A DNA stretch of 64,000 nt. Source: Psychroflexus sp. ALD_RP9 (lineage in GTDB: Bacteria > Bacteroidota > Bacteroidia > Flavobacteriales > Flavobacteriaceae). Positions 27,667 to 38,000 of the stretch are shown here, one piece after another. The translations under genes were made by a program, and so were the position numbers. Under the pieces are notes generated by a model. That model searched no databases. It saw only the letters and a program-made list of their open reading frames with translations, and was not told the origin of the DNA. Positions within the stretch are counted from its first letter, which is position 1, and each line of letters starts with the position of its first letter. The stretch covers positions 1,550,001 through 1,614,000 of the forward strand of contig NZ_CP062973.1 of NCBI RefSeq assembly GCF_017311165.1. Reading direction: 5' to 3'.

Positions 27667-30465
27667 TTATTTATTTTTATAATCTAATATACAATTGTCT
27701 TTTGAAGCATCAAAAACATAATCGATAACTTCTTGGTGACGTTTTTTTGATCTTGCTGGGCTGCCTGCTGCTGGCGAACTATAAAAACGTCTACTGCAAA
27801 CTCTAAATTCTCTCGCTTTTGGGTACTGTAGTAACAGGTGACTGTAAGCACCCATGTTTCTTGGTTCTTCTTGAGCCCAGACGATGTCGTCTGCGTTTTT
27901 ATACTTATCTAAAATTGTTTCTATTTCTTTTTCTGGAAGTGGAAATATTTGTTCTAAACGAATTAAAGCCACATTTTTAATTTCGTTTTCTTCTCGGTGT
28001 TTTAACAAGTCGTAGTAAAATTTACCTGAGCAGAATACCACTGAAGTTACCTCTTTTACTTTGGCTTCTTTGTCGTCTATTACGGGATAAAACTGGCCTT
28101 TTGCTAACTCTTCTTTAGTTGAATTGACCTTTGGGTGGCGCAATAAACTTTTTGGTGTAAAGACGATTAAAGGTTTTCTGAATTTAAGCTTCATTTGTCG
28201 TCTTAACAAATGATAAAAATTGGCTGGTGTAGTGCAGTTAGCTACATACATATTGTCTTTTGCGCACAACTGAAGGTAACGTTCCATACGCCCAGATGAA
28301 TGTTCAGAGCCTTGGCCTTCATACCCATGAGGCAATAACATTACGAGTCCATTTTGGGTTTTCCATTTATCTTCAGCTGCTGAAATGTATTGGTCTATCA
28401 TAATTTGAGCACCATTGCTAAAGTCACCGAATTGTGCTTCCCAAATGGTTAAGGTTTGCGGGCTTGCCATGGCGTAACCATAATCAAAACCAACAACAGC
28501 ATATTCAGATAGAAGAGAATTATAGATGTAAAAATTTGCCGCATCTTTGTCTAAGTGATTATGAGGCACATACTCTTCTTCACTTTCTTCAACTTTAATG
28601 ACGGCATGACGGTGAGAAAACGTACCACGTTCAACATCCTGACCGGTAATTCTAACATCATGGTTTTCTTTGAGTAGAGTTGCATAAGCTAATAATTCGC
28701 CCATTGCCCAATCAAGCTTATTGTCTTCAAAATACATTTTGTGACGAGACTTAATTAAGCGATCTACTTTGCGTAAAAATTTTTTATCTTTTGGTAAACT
28801 AGTTAATTTGTCTGCTAGCTGGTCAAGCTCTTTTAGGTTAAATGATGTATCAACATCTTCAAGCATATCATTTCTATCGCCATTTTCAAAGCCATCCCAT
28901 TCTTCTTGAAGTATTTTTGTAACAACACTATTTTCTTCTTTTTTAGAAGATTCATAATCTTCTTCTAATTTAGACTTATAGTTATTTTCAATTTCATCAA
29001 TATAAGATTGATTAATGATGTTGTCATCTAATAATTGTTTAGCGTATATATCTCTTGGGTTATCGTGTTTCCCTATTGCCTTATATAGTTTTGGTTGTGT
29101 AAAACGAGGTTCATCGCCTTCGTTATGACCGTATTTTCTGTAACCTAATAAGTCGATAAAGACATCACGGCCAAATTTCATACGGTAAGCTAATGCAAAA
29201 TCCATAGCATGAACCACTGCTTCAGCATCATCAGCATTAACGTGTAAGACAGGCGATAAGGTAACCTTTCCAACATCGGTACAATAGGTAGATGAGCGGC
29301 CATCAGTATAGTTTGTAGTAAATCCGATTTGATTGTTGACAACAATGTGTATTGTTCCGCCTGTTTTATAACCATCGAGTTGTGCCATCTGTACAATTTC
29401 GTAGGCAATTCCTTGTGCAGAAATAGCCGCATCACCATGCACAACAATAGGTAAAACCTTTTGCTCTTCACCTAAATGGTGGTCATCTTGTTTTGCTCGT
29501 GCAATTCCTTGAACAACAGCGCCTACTGTTTCGAGATGTGAAGGATTGGGTGCGATATTTAAATTAATTTCTTTACCAGAATCGGTTTTACGTTTTGATG
29601 TCCAACCTAAATGATATTTAACGTCTCCATCAAATCCATCAACTTCATAATCTTTTCCTTGAAATTCATTATATATGTCTTTCGGACTTTTACCAAAGAT
29701 ATTTGCTAGTGTATTTAAACGGCCTCGATGTGCCATACCCATAACAAATTCTTCTACACCTTGATTTGCTGCACCTTCAATTAAAGCGTCAAGTGCTGGA
29801 ATTAAGGTTTCATTACCTTCAAGTGAAAAACGCTTCTGACCTACAAAGTTTTTATGTAAGAAGCTTTCAAAAACAACTGCTTCGTTAAGTTTCCTTAAAA
29901 TATTTTTCTTTTGGTCAGTAGAATATTGGGGTTGGTTTTGGTTGGTGTAAATTTTATTTTGAATCCAGTCAATTTCTTCTGGTTTTCTTATATAGGCATA
30001 CTCTACACCAATCGAGTCGCAAAAGACATTTTCTAAAAAATCTATAATTTGCTTCAATTTTGCTTTACCAATGCCTATAACTTCACCTGCTTCAAATTCG
30101 GTATCTAAATCATTCTTAGATAAACCAAAATTCTCTAATGTTAATTTTGGTTGATAATCGCGTCTTTCTCTAACGGGATTGGTTTTTGTAAACAAGTGGC
30201 CACGATGACGATAGCCATCTATTAAGTTAATCACTTGAAACTCTTTTTGAACGTTTTCAGGTATTTTGACCTGAGTTTTTTCATTAGTTTCAGCATCTCT
30301 TAATGTAACTTCTTGAACTTCATTAGAGTTGCTTTTTCCAAAATCAAAACCTTGAAAAAATGCTCTCCAACTCGGCTCAACAGCATCTGGATATTTTAAA
30401 TATTGATCGTAAAGTTCAGCGATTTGTTGCGGGTGCACCGCATTTAGAAAAGAAAATTGGTCCAT
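27667..30465 (-). CDS. sucA: 2-oxoglutarate dehydrogenase E1
   Basis: 932 aa, the normal family length. The N-terminal arm (FLNAVHPQQIAELYDQYL, WRAFFQGFDFG), the active-site segment GMAHRGRLNTLAN, the thiamine diphosphate site GDAAISAQG and the C-terminal QEEPRNMGAYSHL are all present. It decarboxylates 2-oxoglutarate and hands the succinyl group to E2, encoded directly downstream. A TAATTTTG promoter element lies 29 nt upstream of the ATG. Confidence 0.97.
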   Translation of the reverse strand: MDQFSFLNAVHPQQIAELYDQYLKYPDAVEPSWRAFFQGFDFGKSNSNEVQEVTLRDAETNEKTQVKIPENVQKEFQVINLIDGYRHRGHLFTKTNPVRERRDYQPKLTLENFGLSKNDLDTEFEAGEVIGIGKAKLKQIIDFLENVFCDSIGVEYAYIRKPEEIDWIQNKIYTNQNQPQYSTDQKKNILRKLNEAVVFESFLHKNFVGQKRFSLEGNETLIPALDALIEGAANQGVEEFVMGMAHRGRLNTLANIFGKSPKDIYNEFQGKDYEVDGFDGDVKYHLGWTSKRKTDSGKEINLNIAPNPSHLETVGAVVQGIARAKQDDHHLGEEQKVLPIVVHGDAAISAQGIAYEIVQMAQLDGYKTGGTIHIVVNNQIGFTTNYTDGRSSTYCTDVGKVTLSPVLHVNADDAEAVVHAMDFALAYRMKFGRDVFIDLLGYRKYGHNEGDEPRFTQPKLYKAIGKHDNPRDIYAKQLLDDNIINQSYIDEIENNYKSKLEEDYESSKKEENSVVTKILQEEWDGFENGDRNDMLEDVDTSFNLKELDQLADKLTSLPKDKKFLRKVDRLIKSRHKMYFEDNKLDWAMGELLAYATLLKENHDVRITGQDVERGTFSHRHAVIKVEESEEEYVPHNHLDKDAANFYIYNSLLSEYAVVGFDYGYAMASPQTLTIWEAQFGDFSNGAQIMIDQYISAAEDKWKTQNGLVMLLPHGYEGQGSEHSSGRMERYLQLCAKDNMYVANCTTPANFYHLLRRQMKLKFRKPLIVFTPKSLLRHPKVNSTKEELAKGQFYPVIDDKEAKVKEVTSVVFCSGKFYYDLLKHREENEIKNVALIRLEQIFPLPEKEIETILDKYKNADDIVWAQEEPRNMGAYSHLLLQYPKAREFRVCSRRFYSSPAAGSPARSKKRHQEVIDYVFDASKDNCILDYKNK

Positions 30466-30493
30466 ATGTGGATATACAATTGTATTTGTTATA

Positions 30494-30501
30494 CAAAATT
30501 A
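30494..30501 (-). promoter_or_regulatory. -7 element of sucA operon
   Basis: On the minus strand this reads TAATTTTG, a match to TAnnTTTG, 29 nt upstream of the sucA ATG. No -33 box was identified. Confidence 0.45.
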
Positions 30502-30712
30502 CAATTTATAACTAAACTACGATTTTTTTAAGGCTTTTTATGATTTCATTTTGAAGCTTAGCTTATTTCATTAAAATCATATTTTTTATAATAATTTGAG
30601 ATATTTATAAAATTAAAGTGCTTTATTGTATTTACTTCAATTGAACTGGCTGTGTTTAATTTGTTTTTACGAATTTTTAATTTGCTAAATAGCTATAGTT
30701 AATCTATTTTTA

Positions 30713-30766
30713 AATAAGGTTTTGATGCTTCAAATTATTTTAGCATACTTATCTTAAAACCTTATT
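30713..30766. repeat. Nested inverted repeat in the sucA/prenyl synthase divergent region
   Basis: The outer arms AATAAGGTTTT (30713-30723) and AAAACCTTATT (30756-30766) are perfect complements. The inner arms ATGCT (30725-30729) and AGCAT (30742-30746) can extend the stem with a one-sided bulge. It could be a DNA site for a dimeric regulator or an RNA hairpin about 60 nt before the prenyl synthase ATG. Confidence 0.6.
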
Positions 30767-30827
30767 ATTTTCTAAATAACATCTTTTCAATTTTCTAAAA
30801 AGTTTATTTTCGCTCAAAATCAGTGTA

Positions 30828-31793
30828 ATGAATTCTTTAGCACAATATAAATCTGAGTTTCTAGACTTTTTAAAGTCTTATGATATTAATGAAACTCCAA
30901 AGCAGCTTTACAAACCCATAGATTACATTTTAAATTTAGGAGGAAAACGGATGCGACCAATTTTGGTCATGATGAGTGCCGAAATTTTTTCAGGTCAGTA
31001 CAAACAGGCTATGCATGCTGCATTAGCTATAGAGATGTTTCATAATTTTTCTTTAGTGCATGATGATATTATGGATGATGCGCCTTTAAGACGTGGTCAA
31101 AAAACTGTTCATGAAAAATGGGATTTAAATACCGGTATTTTATCGGGTGATGCCATGCTTATTCTAGCTTACCAGTTGTTTGAGCATTATCCTGACAAGC
31201 AATTTAAACCACTCGCAAAGTTGTTTAGTAAAACTGCTATAGAAGTTTGTGAAGGTCAGCAATATGATATCGATTTTGAGCAACGCGATGACGTTAGTAT
31301 AGAAGAGTACTTAAAAATGATTGAGTATAAAACAGCTGTCTTAGTTGGAGCAGCATTAAAAATGGGTGCTATAGTTGCTAACCAAGATGAACATACCCAG
31401 GATTTAATTTATGATTTTGGTAGAAACTTAGGAATTGCATTTCAAATACAAGACGATTACTTAGATGCTTTCGGAGATCCAGAAAAATTTGGTAAACAAG
31501 TTGGCGGTGATATCATTGAAAATAAAAAAACCTACCTATACTTAAAAGCACTTGAAAATGATTCATCTGGTCAACTAGAGCACTTATTTAGTATAAGCCC
31601 TAAAAATCCTGAAAGTAAAATTAATACTGTAAAATCTATATATGATGCTACAGGTGCAACTAGATTTGTTAAGAATGAAATTAAGAATTATACCCAAAAA
31701 GCTTATAAATCTCTAGATGATATAGATATTCCGCATCAACAAAAAGAAATTTTAATCGAATTTGGAGATTTTTTGATGAATCGTAGTGTGTAA
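30828..31793 (+). CDS. Polyprenyl diphosphate synthase
   Basis: 321 aa trans-isoprenyl diphosphate synthase. GGKRMRPILVMM, the first Asp-rich motif VHDDIMDDAPLRRG, GDAMLILAYQLFE and the second Asp-rich motif QIQDDYLDAFGD, then GKQVGGDI, are all present. Alanine and leucine rather than bulky aromatics precede the first Asp motif, so the product chain length (geranylgeranyl or longer) cannot be fixed by eye. It supplies prenyl chains for quinones or carotenoids. A terminator follows. Confidence 0.92.
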   Translation: MNSLAQYKSEFLDFLKSYDINETPKQLYKPIDYILNLGGKRMRPILVMMSAEIFSGQYKQAMHAALAIEMFHNFSLVHDDIMDDAPLRRGQKTVHEKWDLNTGILSGDAMLILAYQLFEHYPDKQFKPLAKLFSKTAIEVCEGQQYDIDFEQRDDVSIEEYLKMIEYKTAVLVGAALKMGAIVANQDEHTQDLIYDFGRNLGIAFQIQDDYLDAFGDPEKFGKQVGGDIIENKKTYLYLKALENDSSGQLEHLFSISPKNPESKINTVKSIYDATGATRFVKNEIKNYTQKAYKSLDDIDIPHQQKEILIEFGDFLMNRSV

Positions 31794-31813
31794 AAATAAA
31801 TTGCGTTTTCTTC

Positions 31814-31846
31814 AAAAAAGAGATCTTAATAAGGTCTCTTTTTTTT
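31814..31846 (+). terminator. Terminator of prenyl synthase gene
   Basis: The stem GAGATC / GGTCTC (one G-T pair) with flanking A and T runs forms a hairpin 20 bp after the stop, ending in a run of T. Confidence 0.8.
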
Positions 31847-31880
31847 ATTGTTAAGGTTTTGTAAAACTATGGAAACTTAT

Positions 31881-31910
31881 TTTGTTTTTAAAGTTTCCGG
31901 TGTAGTTTTG
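31881..31910 (+). promoter_or_regulatory. Promoter of the TetR-efflux operon
   Basis: TTTG (31881-31884) and TAGTTTTG (31903-31910) are 18 nt apart, close to the Bacteroidota -33/-7 consensus. The -7 element ends 8 nt before the ATG, so the TetR transcript should be leaderless or nearly so. Confidence 0.6.
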
Positions 31911-31918
31911 CAGCCGAA

Positions 31919-32524
31919 ATGAAAATTGACATTTTACATAAAGCAGCAGATATGTTTCTTGAATTTGGGTTCAAGAGTGTGACTATGGATGATTTAGCCA
32001 CTGAAATGCGTGTTTCCAAAAAAACCATTTATGAGCACTACAATAATAAATCTGATTTAGTTGAAGCCGTTACTCAGCACATTAAAAATCAAATTAATGA
32101 TGAAATACATCAAGTTATTGCTCAAAATTTCGATCCTATTCAGGAAATGATTGAAATAAAAAATACAGTAATGAAAAGGCTGAAAAACGAAAAAGCCTCA
32201 CCTCAATACCAATTACAAAAATATTATCCTAAAATTCACGAAAAACTTAAAAACTCACACGTTTGTACAATGGATCAATGCTGTACAGAAAATGTTGAGC
32301 GTGGTGTAAAAGATGGATTTTATAGAGACGATTTAAACATTGTATTTGTTGTTCGTGCTTATATTTCTGGAATGCTAAATATTAAAAATGAAGACCTGTT
32401 CAAATCAACAGATTTAAGCCCCAAACAACTTTACGAAGAATTTTTAATTTATCACCTTCGAAGTATTACTACATTAAAAGGTAAAAACCGACTAGACGCT
32501 TTATTAAACATACACACCAAATGA
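31919..32524 (+). CDS. TetR-family regulator
   Basis: 201 aa. The N-terminal TetR helix-turn-helix is FGFKSVTMDDLATEMRVSKK then TIYEHYNNKSDLV. The C-terminal ligand domain is variable and has HVCTMDQCCTENVERG in the middle. It is first in an operon with TolC, MFP and RND genes and overlaps the TolC gene by 4 bp (ATGA). Predicted to repress this operon and respond to an efflux substrate. Confidence 0.93.
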   Translation: MKIDILHKAADMFLEFGFKSVTMDDLATEMRVSKKTIYEHYNNKSDLVEAVTQHIKNQINDEIHQVIAQNFDPIQEMIEIKNTVMKRLKNEKASPQYQLQKYYPKIHEKLKNSHVCTMDQCCTENVERGVKDGFYRDDLNIVFVVRAYISGMLNIKNEDLFKSTDLSPKQLYEEFLIYHLRSITTLKGKNRLDALLNIHTK

Positions 32525-33873
32525 AAAAACAAACCTTAACCTTACTTCTTTTGTTATGTGTTAATTTAACATTTTCACAAGATGAAAAAGTTTATAATTT
32601 TACGCTGCAAGAAGCCATCAATTTTGCTACAGATAGCGCTTATGCTAATATCAATGCTCAAAAAGATGTGGCTATTGCGCTTAAACGTAAGTGGGAAACT
32701 ACAGCCGACGGCTTACCGCAAATTAGCGGTCAAGTCAATTACGAAAACAACCCTAAACTAACAGTTACACCATTACCAGCAGAAATTGTAGGTGGTGAAC
32801 CTGGAACAACAGTGCCTGTTACATTTGGCCAACGCCACAACATGAGAGCAACAGGAACCGTTAATCAGCTTATTTTTGATGGTTCGTATATTGTTGCTTT
32901 ACAAGCAGCCAAAACCTTTTTAGAATATTCGGCTAATGCCAAAGAAAAAACAGCACTTGAGGTACGTAAAAATGTAATTACGGCTTATGGAAACGTGCTC
33001 TTAGCTAAAAATTCAATAGAAATTACCCAAAACAACTTAAATGAAGCACTCGATAATTTAAATGAAACACGTAAAATTTACGAAAATGGTTTAGCTGAAG
33101 AAGAAGATGTCGAGCAGCTACAAATTACTAGTCAGCAGCTAAAAAGCCAATTAAGAAATGCTGAGCGAATGTATAATATCGCTAAGGAAAGTTTAAACAT
33201 GGTTTTAGGAATCGACGTTTCGGTTGAAGTTATTTTAGAAGATACTTTAGAAAATCTAGCAGCTAAAGAAGCTATGCTGCAAACCGAAACTCAAGAATTT
33301 AATTTTGAAAATACTATTGATTATAAAATTGCTAAAAATCTTGTAGAACAGCGAGATTTAGAGTTAAAACTTCAGCGAAGTCAAGCATTGCCAAGTTTGT
33401 CGGCTTTTGCTAACTACGGAGCCACTAGTTTTGGCAATCAATTTGAGTTTTTTGAAAGCGGTACAGATTGGTTTGAATTTGCAACCATTGGTGTAAGTTT
33501 AAATGTACCTATTTTTAGTTCATTTAAGCGTGATGCCCAAACGCAACAAGCCAAAATAGAGCTCGAAAAGGCAAAGTTACAACGCAAACAAACCATTAAT
33601 CAAATTCAATTAGACTTAAACTCAGCGCAAAGCGATTTCGATTTTGCAGTTGAAAATTACACGATTGCACAAAAAAACTTAAACTTAGCAGAGCGAATTC
33701 AGCAAAAAAATGAAGTAAAATTTAAAGAAGGCTTAGCCTCAAGTTTTGAACTTCGTCAAGCACAAACCCAACTTTATCAAGCACAAAATGAGTATTTACA
33801 AGCTATGCTTAACCTAATCAATACAAAAGCCGAACTCGAAAAAGTTAAAAATACACCTTTACAATCTAATTAA
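32521..33873 (+). CDS. TolC-family outer-membrane efflux channel
   Basis: 450 aa. A signal peptide (QTLTLLLLLCVNLTFSQ) and two OEP repeats with long coiled coils are visible, including LAKNSIEITQNNLNEALDNL in the first and LAERIQQKNEVKFKEGLASS in the second. It forms the outer-membrane duct of a tripartite RND pump. It is coupled to the TetR gene upstream (ATGA) and followed 4 bp later by the adaptor gene. Confidence 0.94.
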   Translation: MKKQTLTLLLLLCVNLTFSQDEKVYNFTLQEAINFATDSAYANINAQKDVAIALKRKWETTADGLPQISGQVNYENNPKLTVTPLPAEIVGGEPGTTVPVTFGQRHNMRATGTVNQLIFDGSYIVALQAAKTFLEYSANAKEKTALEVRKNVITAYGNVLLAKNSIEITQNNLNEALDNLNETRKIYENGLAEEEDVEQLQITSQQLKSQLRNAERMYNIAKESLNMVLGIDVSVEVILEDTLENLAAKEAMLQTETQEFNFENTIDYKIAKNLVEQRDLELKLQRSQALPSLSAFANYGATSFGNQFEFFESGTDWFEFATIGVSLNVPIFSSFKRDAQTQQAKIELEKAKLQRKQTINQIQLDLNSAQSDFDFAVENYTIAQKNLNLAERIQQKNEVKFKEGLASSFELRQAQTQLYQAQNEYLQAMLNLINTKAELEKVKNTPLQSN

Positions 33874-33877
33874 AGCC

Positions 33878-35053
33878 ATGAAAAATTTACTAAACATAAG
33901 TCTTTTAAGTCTGTTATTAATTACCGCATCTTGTAATGAAAAACAACAAACGGTAGAAGAAGTTATTAACTCTAACGACCCTGAGTTAATGCGCCAAAAA
34001 CGGACAGAGTTATCTACTCAACAGCGACAACTAAATGCTTCAATTGAAAAATTAAATCAAAAAATTGAAAGTTTCGAAGAAGCTAATTCATACAGTTTAG
34101 TTGAAGTAAATCAAGTTGATACAATTACCTTTAATCATTATGTTGAGGTTCAAGGAGATGTTCAAACCGACGAAAACATTCTCATTTATCCTGAGTTTAG
34201 TGGAGTTTTAGAAAAAATTTACGTTAGTGAAGGTGATCAAGTTTCTAAGGGACAATTACTAGCTAAAATTGATGATGGTGGCTTACGCGATCAATTACAA
34301 GAGCTTAAAACACAATTAGAATTGTCTAAAACACGGTTTGAGCGCCAATCTAGATTATGGGAACAAAACATCGGTTCAGAAATTCAATATCTTGAGGCTG
34401 AAACCGCTTATAAGTCAATGAAAGAGAATGTAAAGCGTTTGCAAGAGCAGCTTAATAAAACTGAAATTCGCGCTCCATTTGCAGGTAAGATAGATCAAAA
34501 ATTAACCGATCAAGGTGAAGTTGTAAGTCCTGGAATGTCTCCAGTTTTTAGGTTAATAAATTTAAATGAAATGTATATAAGTGCTGAAGTTCCTGAGCAG
34601 TATTTAAGTGCAATATCCCTAAATACTTCAGTTGAGGTAAGTTTAACTTCGGTTAATGAAATATTTTCAGCAGAAGTTATACAAATTTCAGATTATATAA
34701 ATCCTGCTAATCGAAAATTTTCAATCAAAATTAGCATTCCGTCAGGAAAAAAAGTAGTTAAACCCAATTTAATGGCCAAAGTTAAAATTAATGACTACAC
34801 AAATAATAATGCAATTGTAGTTAAAGAAAGCATTATGCAAGAAACGGCTAGCGGAGAACAAGTGATTTACGTATTCCAACCAGAGAATGAAAATATAGGT
34901 ACGGCCGAAAAGGTTCAAGTTGACATCGGTAAGTCTTATAATGGTTTTACTGAAATAAAAAACGGACTTAAACCAGGCCAGTATGTTATAACTAGTGGAT
35001 CAAGGTCTGTAAGAAATGGAGAAAAAGTTCGAATTGAAACGCCTTTAAAATAA
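33878..35053 (+). CDS. RND efflux periplasmic adaptor (MFP) lipoprotein
   Basis: 391 aa. A lipoprotein signal peptide with lipobox LLLITASC is followed by an N-terminal coiled coil and a biotinyl-lipoyl-like barrel (YPEFSGVLEKIYVSEGDQVS). A helical hairpin comes next, with ELKTQLELSKTRFERQSRLW and IRAPFAGKIDQKLTDQGEVV flanking it, then beta-barrel and membrane-proximal domains. It bridges the inner-membrane pump to TolC. It lies between the TolC and pump genes at 4 and 7 bp spacing. Confidence 0.94.
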   Translation: MKNLLNISLLSLLLITASCNEKQQTVEEVINSNDPELMRQKRTELSTQQRQLNASIEKLNQKIESFEEANSYSLVEVNQVDTITFNHYVEVQGDVQTDENILIYPEFSGVLEKIYVSEGDQVSKGQLLAKIDDGGLRDQLQELKTQLELSKTRFERQSRLWEQNIGSEIQYLEAETAYKSMKENVKRLQEQLNKTEIRAPFAGKIDQKLTDQGEVVSPGMSPVFRLINLNEMYISAEVPEQYLSAISLNTSVEVSLTSVNEIFSAEVIQISDYINPANRKFSIKISIPSGKKVVKPNLMAKVKINDYTNNNAIVVKESIMQETASGEQVIYVFQPENENIGTAEKVQVDIGKSYNGFTEIKNGLKPGQYVITSGSRSVRNGEKVRIETPLK

Positions 35054-35060
35054 GCGAATT

Positions 35061-38000
35061 ATGGCCAAAAACACTTACAAAGAATTCGGGATATCGTCAT
35101 GGTCTATTGATAATAAAATGACGGTTTATGTTATAACAGCTATTATATTATTAGGCGGTTTATTATCTTATTACAGTATGCCAAGAGAGGCATTCCCTGA
35201 AATTGTTGAAACTAAAATTTATGTAAGTTCTATTAATCCAGGAAACTCTGTTGAAGATATTGAAAAATTTATTACAGAACCTTTAGAAGAAGAATTCAAA
35301 AATGTAAAAGGTGTTCGCGAAATTACATCAACAACCATGCAAGATTATTCTATGGTAATTGTTGAGTTTGAGGAAGATATTGAAGTCCCTAATGCAAAGC
35401 AACTTATTAAAGACAAGGTCGATCAGGTTAAGTCTGAAACCACTTGGCCAACTTTAGATAATGGTGCTAAAGTAGAGCCTAACGTTTTTGATCTCAATAT
35501 TTCAGAAGAAATGCCGATTTTAAACGTCAATTTTATTGGCGATTACAAAACTCAAAAGCTAAAAGATTTTGCTGAACATCTACAAGATAAAATAGAGCTT
35601 TTACCTCAAATTAAAGAAGCGAGCATTCGTGGTGTAGACGAAAAAGAAGTTGAAGTAGCTGTTGATATTTATAAAATGAACGCTTCTAAAGTATCTTTTG
35701 ATAATATAATTAACGCGATTAGGTCTGAAAACACAACCATATCTGGAGGTAATGTGATTAAAAATGGTTTGCAGAAAAACATTCGTGTTATCGGTGAAAT
35801 AGATAAGCCTAATCAACTTGAAAATATTGTAGTCAAGTCTGATGATGGTACAGTTTTTCTAAGCGATATCGCACAGGTAAATTTTCACGAAAAAGACCCA
35901 ACAACCTTTGCAAGAAACCATACTAAACCTGTTGTTATGCTCGACGTTAAAAAGCGCGCAGGAAAAAATATGATTGAAGCTGTCGAGCAAATTAAAGTGC
36001 TAGTTAAACAAGAACAAAATAACTATTATCCAGAAGATTTAGATATAAGTATTACTAATGACCAGTCTGTTAAAACCGAAAATCAAGTTAACGATTTAGT
36101 AAACAACATCATTTTTGGTGTTATATTAGTTGTAGGTGTTTTAATGTTTTTCTTAGGTTTTAGAAATGCCTTATTTGTTGGTATTGCGATACCTTTATCG
36201 ATGTTTTTAGCCTTGACAGTATTATCATCACTTGGGTTTACATTAAATACAATGGTGCTATTTGGCTTAGTGATGGGATTAGGAATGCTTGTAGATAATG
36301 GTATTGTTGTTGTCGAAAATGTGTACAGCTTAATGGACCAAGGTATGCCAAGAATTAAAGCTGCCAAACAAGGGATCGGTGAAATCGCGTGGCCAATTAT
36401 AGCTTCAACCGCAACTACTTTAGCTGCATTCTTCCCACTTGGACTTTGGCCAGGTACCATAGGTAAATTTATGATTTACTTTCCAATCACACTTTCAGTA
36501 GTCTTAACATCATCACTTTTTGTAGCATTGGTAATCAACGCTATGTTGACTTCTCAGTTTATGAAAATTGAAGAAGAAGAGTTCACTAAAAAGCAACTTA
36601 TTAGATGGAGTTTAATTCTTTTTATAGTTGGGCTTGCCTTAGTTGTTTCTGGATTTGTATTAGATTTTGGAGCCTTCAGAGGTATTGGTAACCTTGCTAT
36701 ATTTACAGCAATTATGTTATGGGTTTACAAGTTTTTACTACTAAAAGCCATAGAATACTTTCAGTTTAAATTGCTTAAGAAGTTAGAATATTTTTATGAA
36801 AAAACATTAAGGTTTGCTTTGTATAAAAAGATGGCATATGTTTTCTTTTTTGGAACCGTTGCCTTATTGATTATGGCCTTTTTCTTAGTTGGCGTAGCTC
36901 AACCAAAAGTTTTGTTTTTTCCAGAAAATGAACCAAACCAAATTATGACTTATATCGAGTACCCTGAAGGTACTGACATTGATAAAACTAATGCATTAAC
37001 CAAAAAAGTTGAAGCCAAAATTTACGATGCCATCAAAAAGTACGAAGATGAAGACGGCTATAACTTTATGGTAGAATCTGCCATTGCTCAAGTTGGTAAA
37101 GGAGCCGGAAACCCAAATACCAACAGTGGTATGGCTAATGAAATGCCACATAAAGGAAAAGTCACTTTAACATTACGCGAGTTTAAGTTACGTCGTGACA
37201 TATCTAGTACTCAAGTGTTAACCGAAGTTAGACAAGCTGTAAAAGGTTTTCCTGGAGTTTCAATTATCGTAGAAAAAGATGCCGTTGGTCCACCAGCTGG
37301 TTACCCAATTAACCTTGAAATTAAAGGTGAAAATTACGACGAAATGCTAGCTGAAGCTGAAGAAGTTAGAACATTTATCAACGAACTTAATATTGATGGT
37401 ATTGAAGAGTTAAAGATAGATGTAAATAAGTCTAAGCCAGAGCTAGAACTACGTATTGATCGTGAAAAAGCTGGCGAATTAGGAATTTCTGCAGCAATGA
37501 TAGGTCAAACTATTAGACGATCTGTCTTTGGTCAGGAAGCCTCAACCTTTAAAGATAATGACGAAGATTATGAAATCAATGTTCGCTTTAACGAATCTCA
37601 GCGTTATGATGAAAATGCTATATTTAATCAGCCAGTTACCTTTAGAAATCTGAAAGGTCAAATAGTTCAGGTGCCAATATCAGCTTTAATTAAAAATAAT
37701 CCGACAGCGACTTTTAATGCAATTAAGCGTAAAGACCTTAAACGTGTTATTACAGTTTATTCTAATGTTTTAGCAGGATATAACCCTACTGAAATTGTTA
37801 ACGCTATTAAAGAAGAATTGAAGTATTATGATAAGCAAGAAAATATGACTTATCAATTCACAGGTGAACAAGAAGAACAAGCTAATAATATGGACTTTTT
37901 GTTGAAAGCTTTACTATTAGCACTAGGTAGTATTTTGTTAATTTTAGTAGCTCAATTTAATTCGATATCAAAACCTGTAATTATTTTATCAGCTGTAATT

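Larger units (their letters stand above)
30466..30827. other. 362-bp divergent region between sucA and the prenyl synthase gene
   Basis: This is an AT-rich divergent promoter region. It contains a -7 element for sucA (30494-30501, minus) and a striking nested inverted repeat (30713-30766). No ORF or RNA gene was recognised. Confidence 0.6.
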
